Origin: an uncultured Eubacteriales bacterium
Lineage (GTDB): Bacteria > Bacillota_A > Clostridia > Lachnospirales > Cellulosilyticaceae
Reading direction: 5' to 3'
Length of the DNA: 5,688 nt
NCBI GenBank assembly: GCA_900556665.1
Contig: USPX01000141.1
Span: forward strand, 1-5,688
Shown: positions 1 through 5,688 of the stretch, one piece after another
Position numbering within the stretch: position 1 is the stretch's first letter
Layout: each line of letters starts with the position of its first letter
Translations under genes and position numbers: made by a program
The notes under the pieces: model-generated
What the model was told of the DNA's origin: nothing
The model's input: only the letters and a program-made list of their open reading frames with translations
The model's database searches: none

Positions 1-2
1 AA

Positions 3-1502
3 GCACATGGAAAATATGAAATCAAATATAACACGAATGTTATAGATGAAGAAGTTGGTGAAATGGGATTTTCTAATGTTGCAGGAATAGAAGGATTTGA
101 TAATAAGTGGTTTTATGCTTATAAAGAAGAGACAATAAGTCATATGACGAAAAAATTTTTGCGCTACAATCCAGATAGGCATACAATCTCATGGAGTATT
201 TCCGCTAATAAAGGAAGTAAAAGGGTAGAAAGTATTGATATTACAGATGAATTACCAGCAGGATTAACCTTAGTACCTGAGACGCTTAAAATCGGCAATA
301 CGAGTATTCAATCAGAACCTACACCTTTAGGGAACTCGGAGATGATGGCAGAAGCTAAGTGTGAAAAACAAAAAAATGGACGATATAAGCTAACTTGTTC
401 TATTTATAAGCAAGACCACACAAGCTTTAATAGAGGTTATATCTTGGAGTTTGAAACAGCTATAGACGATAAGGCGGTTTATGCCAATAATGTTTCTAAA
501 ATATCGTATACAAACACGGCATCTGCTACATATGAAGGGCTAGAAGGTCAAAAGCTTAAAGGAATTGCAAAAGCATTTGTAAATAGTGAAGTGATTTCTA
601 AGGTACCGGGAGAATTTGATAACAAGACTAAGCAGATGACCTGGTATATTGTGGTAAACCAAAATGGTATGCCAATTAAAGATTTGAAATTAATCGATCA
701 GCTAGATAAAAATCAAAAGTATGTACCAGGCACCTTGCAAGTGCTAAAAAGTGAGAGCTATAAGGAGTGGAAAGAGACTGATGCATTGAGACTGGATGCC
801 ATTAAAAAAGCTATGAAACAAGGCGGTCTTATAGATCTTGAAGATCCTATCATAACGGATAATGAAGAAGGACAACTACTCGAATATGATGTAGGGACAA
901 TTGAAGAGACCAATACATTTGTACTAAAAACAGTTGTAGATACAGAGGAATTATTCCAACCCAATGGCGAGGATCCTATTTTTAATAATAGTGCAAATCT
1001 TAATAGTAAAGATATTTATGCAGCCATTAAGCCTGTAAGTGCAAAAAAGACTGTGATAAATAGTTATATTGAGAAATTTGGTGAGCAAGTTGGAAAGGAT
1101 AATCCAATAGACTGGTATATTCTAGTGAATCCTAATCAGCTAAAACTAGAGGATGTGCAAGTAATAGATACATTAAATAAGGATCTAAAGCTAGAATTAG
1201 AAAAACTAAAAATATATAAAACTTCAGTAGCCAATGAACAGATTAAGAGCCTTACATTTAGTGATATTGAAAAGCTTGATAAAACTCCAGTACAGCTTTC
1301 GGCTGAAAACGTGGACTATAAGAAGAGTGACAATACACTAAGTGTCAACTTAGGAGATATAGATGAATGCTATTTAATTGCAATCCAAACAAGTGTATTG
1401 AATCCTAAAATAACAGGAGAATATATGAATGAAGCAAGTATAGAAGGGATAAAAGGCGTACCATTTACAGTAATCTCTAAACCAGTCACAGTCAAAACAC
1501 AC
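3..1502 (+). other. Ig-like stalk / collagen-binding-like repeats of the first adhesin
   Basis: Three homologous beta-sandwich repeats follow a partial one. Each opens with a strand of the form T-I-S-W-S-I, M-T-W-Y-I or I-D-W-Y-I, followed by a VNxN-like turn (SANKG, VVNQN, LVNPN). Next comes a D-x-L strand (ITDELPAGL, LIDQLDKNQ, VIDTLNKDL) and finally an N-x-A closing motif (YTNTASATY, FNNSANLNS, YMNEASIEG). This is the pattern of DUF11 or collagen-binding-type Ig domains found in Gram-positive MSCRAMMs. The assignment is by motif pattern. The repeats are strongly diverged from each other, unlike the SpaA domains downstream. Confidence 0.7.
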
Positions 1503-4460
1503 TTCTCAAGTAGCTGGGGATCTGGCACAAACCCTGGTGGAACACTTACAGTTACAAAAACAGATAAAGATCATCCTGAAATTAAACTTCAAGGTGCAGA
1601 ATTTAAACTTACTAATGGTACATATACTTTGACCATGTCAACAGATGCAGAAGGAATAGCAAAATTTGAAGACCTGATTATTGGTGGAGAGTATATTTTA
1701 TATGAAAGTAAAGCACCAGAAGGCTATATAGTAGATGATACAAGACACAGGATTACAGTAAATAGTGAAAATATAGCAACAACATTAACTAATGAAAAGA
1801 TACCAACAGATGGTAAGCTTAAGATTATTAAAGTTAATGAGGAAGATGAAACACTAAAAGGTGCAGTATTTACTTTAGTAGGTAATGGCCAAGAGATTAG
1901 TAAGACTACAGATGAAAATGGTGAAGCATTATTTGAAGAATTAAAACTTAATATACCATATGAATTAATAGAAACGAGCGCACCAAAAGGTTATGTAAAA
2001 CTAGAGACAAGTGAATTAATTGAGTTCACAGAGCCAGGGCTTATAGAAAGAAAGATTACTAATAAAGAAGAAAAAGGAACACTTAAAGTAATCAAGATAG
2101 ATGCTGAAAATACTAGTAAAAAACTAGAAGGTGTGGAATTTACATTAGCAGGAGGCGGAAAAACTTATACAGCGGTTACAGATCAAGAAGGTATCGCCTT
2201 ATTTACAGATTTAACGTTAAACATACCATATGAACTCAAAGAGACTAAAGCATTAGAAGGTTATATAACAAATAGTCAGACAGAAATAATAACCTTTACA
2301 AGTGCTGAAGAAGTAGAAAGGGTTATTAAGAATGAAAGAGAAAAAGGCACACTCAAGATTATCAAAGTAGATGCAGCTAATTCTGATAAAGTACTAGAAG
2401 GCGCAGAATTTACATTACAAGGAAATGGAAAAACTTATAAAGCCACAACAAATGAACAAGGTATAGCTATATTTGAGGGCTTAACACTAGATAAAGAATA
2501 TGAACTGACAGAAACGAAAGCCCCAGAAGGTTATGTGGAAAGTAGTAAGGTCGAACCGATAAAACTTACAAGTAAGGAAGTCTTTGAAAAGATCATAACC
2601 AATGAAAGAGATAAAGGAACGCTTAAGATTATCAAGGTAGATGCAGCTAATCAGAATAAAGTCCTAGAAGGAGCAGAGTTCACATTAATAGGAGATAACG
2701 AGAGTTATAAAGTGGTAACCAATGAACAAGGTATAGCAATATTTGAGGGCTTAACACTAGATAAGGACTATGAATTGACAGAAAGCAAAGCCCCAGAAGG
2801 CTATGTGGAAAGTAGTAAGGTTGAAAAAATAACGCTTACAAGTAAGGAAACAAAAGTTATAACAATAGCAAATCAAAAGGAACCAGAGCCAGAAAAAGGA
2901 ACGCTTAAGATTATCAAAGTAGATGCAGCTCATCAGGAAAAAGTCTTAGAAGGAGCTAAGTTCCAATTAGTAGGCGAAGGTGAAGAGTACACAGCAATAA
3001 CCAATGAACAAGGTATAGCGATATTTGGAGGTTTAACATTAAATAAAGCATACAAACTGATAGAGATTGAAGCTCCAAGCGGCTATATAGTAAGTAGTGA
3101 GGTACAGCTAATAAAGCTTACAAGTAGGGAAGTAAAAGTTATAACAATAGTAAATCAAAAGGAACCAGAGCCAGAAAAAGGAACGATTAAGGTTATTAAA
3201 TTAGATAGTGAGACAGAAGAAGTACTAGAAGGTGCAGAATTTAAACTTAGTTTTGAGGAAAATGAGGTTGCAACAGCAACAACTAATTCAAATGGTGAAG
3301 CAATTTTCGAGGAATTACCTATAGGTAGAGAATATGTACTAGAGGAAACAGCAGCACCACAAGGATATATACTAGATAGAACCACTAGAGGATATTTAGT
3401 AGTAGATAGTCAAGTTATTAAGATTCGATTCTATAATGTAAAAGAATCTACTTCTGATCCAGGAACTGAAGCAGAAAATAAAAAGGGTAATGTCCAAGTT
3501 CTAAAATTAGATAAAGATACCAATAAGCCATTAGCAGGTGCGAAGTTCACCTTATATGTTGGAGATAATATATTTAGTCAAAGGACCAATGGAAATGGTT
3601 TAGCAGAATTTAAAAATCTACCAGTTGGAGAAAGATATATATTAGAAGAAAGTGAGCCGCCAGATGGTTATATTAAGGAAGAGAGTACGCAAAGTGGTGA
3701 AATCACTACAAGTAGTGCACTAACAATTTATAACAAGAAAGATACAAGTAAAGACCCAGAACCTAAACCTCCAACTCCAGAAGAGAAAAAGGGAATAGTT
3801 GAGGTGATTAAGTTAGATGAGGAGACTAAAAAGCCACTAGAAGGTGCAGAATTTAAGCTAATCATTAAAGGTGAGGAATTTACAAAAGTAACAGATGCTA
3901 GTGGTAAAGCAAGGTTTGAAGACTTACCTGTAGGCAGCTGGTTTGCCTTAATAGAAAGTAAGGCGCCTGAAGGTTATATTCTAGACAGAACTACAAGAGG
4001 TGGTTTGATAGTAGATAGTGAGATAATCAAGATTGAAGTACCTAATCAAAAGGTACCACAATCATCTCCTGAACCACAGCCAGAAGAAAAACCAACACCG
4101 AAGCCAACGCCAATCAAGGTTATAGTTGTTAAAACGCAGCCAGAGCCAAGTGAGATAGTTCCGCAGCCATCAGATACTTTAATAGAAGATAACAAAGAAG
4201 AGCAGATTGAAGAGGATAGCAACATAGATGAAAGTGCTAGTGCCAGCATTTTAGATGATCCTATGGATGATAAGCTGTTACATGATAAAGGAACAATCAT
4301 TAAAGAATCTAACAAAGATGCTTTAGTAGGAGACGAAGCATTACCAAATTTAGGCGAACGTCTTAACGCATCTAAGTTAATCATCTTATTAGGATGGCTA
4401 TTAATTATATTAGGCATTTTGGAACGTTTTAAGAAATACATACTAGTAAAAGGTGAATAA
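3..4460 (+). CDS. Multidomain cell-wall adhesin with Ig-like stalk and nine SpaA (Cna B-type) domains, 5' end outside window
   Basis: This is the C-terminal 1485 codons of a secreted, probably wall-anchored adhesin. The frame is open to the window edge. The residues before the first Met (ATG 63) already read as adhesin sequence (HGKYEIKYNTNV, typical of a strand near the end of a collagen-binding-like domain), and there is no clear ribosome site, so ATG 63 is not the start. Numbering from the codon at position 3: an Ig-domain tail (1-45), three Ig-like repeats (about 50-195, 200-356, 357-500), each with an aromatic ISW/MTW/IDW strand near the front and an N-x-A motif near the end, a Ser/Gly hinge (501-513), nine SpaA domains (513-1352), a Pro-rich and then acidic linker (to about 1446), LPNLG (1447-1451), a hydrophobic segment (1459-1473) and a basic tail. 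The family displays such stalks on the surface to bind host or environmental ligands. The ligand cannot be read from sequence. An intrinsic terminator follows 18 bases after the TAA. Confidence 0.95.
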   Translation, partial: AHGKYEIKYNTNVIDEEVGEMGFSNVAGIEGFDNKWFYAYKEETISHMTKKFLRYNPDRHTISWSISANKGSKRVESIDITDELPAGLTLVPETLKIGNTSIQSEPTPLGNSEMMAEAKCEKQKNGRYKLTCSIYKQDHTSFNRGYILEFETAIDDKAVYANNVSKISYTNTASATYEGLEGQKLKGIAKAFVNSEVISKVPGEFDNKTKQMTWYIVVNQNGMPIKDLKLIDQLDKNQKYVPGTLQVLKSESYKEWKETDALRLDAIKKAMKQGGLIDLEDPIITDNEEGQLLEYDVGTIEETNTFVLKTVVDTEELFQPNGEDPIFNNSANLNSKDIYAAIKPVSAKKTVINSYIEKFGEQVGKDNPIDWYILVNPNQLKLEDVQVIDTLNKDLKLELEKLKIYKTSVANEQIKSLTFSDIEKLDKTPVQLSAENVDYKKSDNTLSVNLGDIDECYLIAIQTSVLNPKITGEYMNEASIEGIKGVPFTVISKPVTVKTHFSSSWGSGTNPGGTLTVTKTDKDHPEIKLQGAEFKLTNGTYTLTMSTDAEGIAKFEDLIIGGEYILYESKAPEGYIVDDTRHRITVNSENIATTLTNEKIPTDGKLKIIKVNEEDETLKGAVFTLVGNGQEISKTTDENGEALFEELKLNIPYELIETSAPKGYVKLETSELIEFTEPGLIERKITNKEEKGTLKVIKIDAENTSKKLEGVEFTLAGGGKTYTAVTDQEGIALFTDLTLNIPYELKETKALEGYITNSQTEIITFTSAEEVERVIKNEREKGTLKIIKVDAANSDKVLEGAEFTLQGNGKTYKATTNEQGIAIFEGLTLDKEYELTETKAPEGYVESSKVEPIKLTSKEVFEKIITNERDKGTLKIIKVDAANQNKVLEGAEFTLIGDNESYKVVTNEQGIAIFEGLTLDKDYELTESKAPEGYVESSKVEKITLTSKETKVITIANQKEPEPEKGTLKIIKVDAAHQEKVLEGAKFQLVGEGEEYTAITNEQGIAIFGGLTLNKAYKLIEIEAPSGYIVSSEVQLIKLTSREVKVITIVNQKEPEPEKGTIKVIKLDSETEEVLEGAEFKLSFEENEVATATTNSNGEAIFEELPIGREYVLEETAAPQGYILDRTTRGYLVVDSQVIKIRFYNVKESTSDPGTEAENKKGNVQVLKLDKDTNKPLAGAKFTLYVGDNIFSQRTNGNGLAEFKNLPVGERYILEESEPPDGYIKEESTQSGEITTSSALTIYNKKDTSKDPEPKPPTPEEKKGIVEVIKLDEETKKPLEGAEFKLIIKGEEFTKVTDASGKARFEDLPVGSWFALIESKAPEGYILDRTTRGGLIVDSEIIKIEVPNQKVPQSSPEPQPEEKPTPKPTPIKVIVVKTQPEPSEIVPQPSDTLIEDNKEEQIEEDSNIDESASASILDDPMDDKLLHDKGTIIKESNKDALVGDEALPNLGERLNASKLIILLGWLLIILGILERFKKYILVKGE
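2451..2850 (+). repeat. Near-identical DNA copies in SpaA domains 4 and 5 (offset 270)
   Basis: Positions 2451-2580 and 2721-2850 match at about 116 of 130 bases in my hand alignment with no gaps, including synonymous sites. They cover the NEQGIAIFEGLTLDK and APEGYVESSKVE segments. The phase is kept exactly (270 bases = 90 codons), so unequal crossing-over here would add or remove whole domains without breaking the frame. Confidence 0.85.
2852..3185 (+). repeat. Direct repeat at the SpaA 5/6 and 6/7 boundaries (offset 282)
   Basis: Positions 2852-2903 and 3134-3185 are identical at 51 of 52 bases (the difference is at 2869/3151). The copy encodes the closing strand, the NQKEPEPEK linker and the first residues of the next domain. 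Together with the copies at offset 270 it marks domains 4 to 6 as the most recently duplicated part of the gene. Confidence 0.88.
4059..4457 (+). other. Wall-spanning linker and sortase-like LPNLG anchor
   Basis: After the last SpaA domain the protein turns Pro/Glu-rich (EEKPTPKPTP at 4084-4113, PEPSEIVPQP around 4140-4170). It then becomes acidic (DNKEEQIEED, DDPMDDK) up to about 4275. LPNLG is encoded at 4341-4355 and followed directly by Glu, as in many LPxTGE signals. A 15-residue hydrophobic stretch lies at 4377-4421, with a charged tail (ERFKKY...KGE) to the stop. The layout is that of a cell-wall sorting signal, but position 4 is Leu instead of the usual Thr. The distance from motif to C-terminus (39 residues including the motif) is normal to slightly long. 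If no sortase accepts LPNLG, the protein would remain held by its membrane segment. Confidence 0.75.
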
Positions 4461-4478
4461 AGTATTAGAAGATAAAAG

Positions 4479-4524
4479 AGCAAATGTAGGCTTTTACTTA
4501 TAGTAAAGCTTACATTTGCTTTTT
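4479..4524 (+). terminator. Rho-independent terminator of the first adhesin gene
   Basis: The arm AGCAAATGTAGGCTTT (4479-4494) pairs with AAAGCTTACATTTGCT (4505-4520). This gives 16 pairs, one of them G-U, with a 10-base loop that could close further with one bulge. The T-run 4520-4524 follows immediately. It starts 18 bases after the TAA at 4458-4460. A strong stop here means the downstream adhesin sequence is not expected to be carried on the transcript of the first gene. Confidence 0.9.
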
Positions 4525-4638
4525 GTGCTTCAAATTTATGGAAAACATATATACTTCAAGTGGTAAAAACGAATAATTTTGAAAATAAAAATAGGAAGTC
4601 AAAAGGAAGATGCACTGAAAAATGGGGACGAAATCAAG
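4525..4638 (+). other. Broken 5' remnant in front of the second adhesin; no promoter, start or signal peptide seen
   Basis: The frame of the downstream adhesin is closed by TAA at 4564-4566. From 4567 it reads KRIILKIKIGSQ and then KEDALKNGDEIK, the latter already adhesin-like (the L-x-N-G-D-x-I strand common in the first domain of these proteins). In another frame ATG 4538 reads MENIYTSSGKNE before stopping at 4574. N-I-x-T-S is a common opening of the mature N-terminal domain in this family, by my recollection. Restoring one base to the A-run at 4565-4569 would join the two pieces into one frame. No run of hydrophobic residues able to serve as a signal peptide lies between the terminator and the adhesin body in any + strand frame. 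TATACT at 4550-4555 resembles a -10 box but has no credible -35 partner. Confidence 0.55.
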
Positions 4639-5688
4639 ATGTATTTCTTTATGAAAATGGAAAACAACATAGACTATGATGTAACTACAAGTACGGGCAT
4701 CACAGTTGAGATTCCAAAGATTTTTGAAGTAACAAGTGGTACAACCGATATCGAAGTAAAAAGAGAAGGAGAGGAGGATAAACCAGGTATAAAGATAGGA
4801 ACTTGTGTAATTAATAAAGAAAAAAGTACAGCGTTTATTAATTTTAATAGCAAAATATGTGACCTTGATGATGTGACAGCAGAAGTAGAATTTGGTGCTA
4901 AAATTAATGTAACTGAATCTGACGGAAAAAAGGGACAGATAACTAAGACATTTAAGATTGAAGAGTATCAAAAATCAGTTACCATTTACTTTAAAGGTCA
5001 AGAAGATACGCCAGAACCAGATGTAACAATACCTGCAATTAGTAAAACCTGTAAAAACTTTGATATGAAAACGGGAGAGATTAAGTGGGAGATTAATATC
5101 AGAGGAAATAATCAGACACTTAATAATGTAAAAGTAGTAGATTATTTTAAAAGTGAAGAAATGAAGTTTGTAAGTGCAACAATAGATGGGGAAGACTTTC
5201 AGATGGACGAGCGTCAGGAAGGGGAACTTACCAATTTAGCGGGAACCATTCCTGTCCTAAAGCCTGATGAGGAGAAGAAAATTATTGTAAGCACTGTTAT
5301 TGATAATAAGATATTAAAGGGCAAGGCAGATGGTTCTAAATATAAATTTGTTAATAAAGCAAAATTGACAGATGAAATTGGTAAAAACTTAACACCAGAG
5401 GTAGAAGCTTCTACACAAGTAACTATTGATTGGGTTGATAAAAAAGGTAGTGAAAAAGAAAAGAAGGACGTAAAGTATATTGAGTGGTCTGTTACAGTTA
5501 ATAAACACCATGGGAATATTCAAGGTAGCACTATAACAGACAAGCTGCCTAAAGGACTAAAGTTAGATAAAGACAGTGTTGTACTAAAGGAATACGGGAC
5601 TAATGAAGAAATTAAACTTACGGATACAACACCAGGATATAGTTTTAAAGCAATAACAGAATCAGATGTGAGAAAATATCAAGGAAAA
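4639..5688 (+). CDS. Second Cna/SpaA-type adhesin, lacking a signal peptide, 3' end outside window (possible silent copy)
   Basis: The frame is open for 350 codons to the window end with no stop. The open frame actually begins at 4567, but 4639 is the first ATG. GGGGA at 4624-4628 gives only a weak ribosome site about 10 bases upstream. The homologous fold clearly begins before this Met, so translation from here would clip the first beta domain. Visible parts: an N-terminal beta domain (to about 5010, with a VEIPKIFEV strand), a D-T-P-E-P linker, an Ig-like repeat from about 5038 (GEIKWEINIRGNN, VVDYF, closing VNKAKL), and a second one from about 5428 (YIEWSVTVNKHHG, ITDKLPKGLKL) cut by the window edge. 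The last repeat strongly resembles the ISWSI...ITDELPAGL repeat of the upstream gene. As a surface adhesin it should carry a secretion signal, and none is present. Either it is a 5'-truncated pseudogene or a promoterless donor copy. Absence of stops through the body argues against long neglect. Confidence 0.8.
   Translation, partial: MYFFMKMENNIDYDVTTSTGITVEIPKIFEVTSGTTDIEVKREGEEDKPGIKIGTCVINKEKSTAFINFNSKICDLDDVTAEVEFGAKINVTESDGKKGQITKTFKIEEYQKSVTIYFKGQEDTPEPDVTIPAISKTCKNFDMKTGEIKWEINIRGNNQTLNNVKVVDYFKSEEMKFVSATIDGEDFQMDERQEGELTNLAGTIPVLKPDEEKKIIVSTVIDNKILKGKADGSKYKFVNKAKLTDEIGKNLTPEVEASTQVTIDWVDKKGSEKEKKDVKYIEWSVTVNKHHGNIQGSTITDKLPKGLKLDKDSVVLKEYGTNEEIKLTDTTPGYSFKAITESDVRKYQGK

Larger units (their letters stand above)
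1539..4058 (+). repeat. Nine tandem SpaA / Cna B-type domains
   Basis: The domains start at about 1539, 1812, 2076, 2346, 2616, 2898, 3180, 3486 and 3792. Each has the SpaA layout: G-T-L-K-I-I-K-V-D opening, L-E-G-A-E-F-x-L, T-N-E-x-G-x-A-x-F, an E-x-x-A-P-x-G-Y strand, and a closing Asn (TNEK, TNER, NQK, YNK). The opening Lys, the Glu before A-P-x-G-Y and the closing Asn are the residues that form and catalyse the intramolecular isopeptide bond in this family. By eye all nine domains keep all three. Start-to-start spacing is 264-273 bases for domains 1-4 and 270, 282, 282, 306, 306 for the later ones. The increase is due to Pro/Glu linkers (KEPEPEK after domains 5 and 6, a DPEPKPPTPEEK linker after domain 8). 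Such domains act as stiff spacers pushing the N-terminal binding region away from the cell. Confidence 0.92.

Noticed and set aside
63..65. ATG as the start of the first adhesin
   Set aside because: The same frame is open to the window edge and encodes adhesin-like sequence before it (KYEIKYNT). There is no clear ribosome site and no signal peptide follows.
2076..3185. Regularly spaced repeats as a CRISPR array
   Set aside because: The period is about 270-282 bases, in frame, and fully explained by tandem SpaA domains.
4046..4483. 145-codon minus-strand open frame
   Set aside because: It is antisense to the Pro-rich/acidic linker and anchor of the first adhesin. Its Ser/Leu/Gly-rich low-complexity product is a complement artefact.
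4550..4555. TATACT as a -10 promoter box for the second adhesin
   Set aside because: There is no TTGACA-like hexamer 16-18 bases upstream, and such hexamers are common by chance in AT-rich DNA.
4579..4581. TTG as the start codon of the second adhesin
   Set aside because: It has no ribosome site upstream, and the product would still lack a signal peptide.
4603..4618. AAGGAAG followed by ATG at 4610 as a translation start
   Set aside because: The purine run touches the ATG with no spacing, and that frame stops after two codons (ATG CAC TGA).
4510..4971. 153-codon minus-strand open frame
   Set aside because: It lies antisense to the adhesin coding sequence. Its Phe/Tyr/Cys-rich composition is what the complement of Lys/Glu-rich coding gives, and it has no ribosome site or recognisable motif.

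Overview
The window comes from an AT-rich, low-GC genome. It is filled by two large surface-adhesin genes of the Cna/SpaA type, both on the + strand. The long run of SpaA (Cna B-type) domains, the Ig-like stalk and the C-terminal LPNLG-TM-basic tail point to a Gram-positive Firmicute, most likely a clostridial or Lachnospiraceae-like anaerobe. That is an inference from domain types and base composition. No housekeeping gene is present to fix the taxon.

Positions 3-4460 hold the 3' 1485 codons of an adhesin whose start lies outside the window. In order it shows the tail of one Ig-like domain, three further Ig-like domains (about 150-1500), a Ser/Gly hinge, nine tandem SpaA domains (1539-about 4058), a Pro-rich then acidic wall-spanning linker, and a sortase-like LPNLG signal with a short membrane segment. 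All nine SpaA domains keep the Lys/Glu/Asn residues expected for internal isopeptide bonds. Several are near copies of each other at DNA level.

Positions 4461-4638 hold a strong intrinsic terminator (4479-4524) and then a short stretch with no convincing promoter, no signal-peptide coding sequence and a broken frame that still looks adhesin-like.

From about 4567 (first ATG 4639) to the window end runs a second adhesin of the same architecture. It contains an N-terminal beta domain and then Ig-like repeats. It is undamaged in the body but lacks a secretion signal, and the window cuts its 3' end. An expressed-looking anchored adhesin followed, beyond a terminator, by a headless but otherwise intact paralogue is the most interesting feature here. 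It could be a dead duplicate, or a silent cassette that donates adhesin sequence by recombination. The window alone cannot decide between these.
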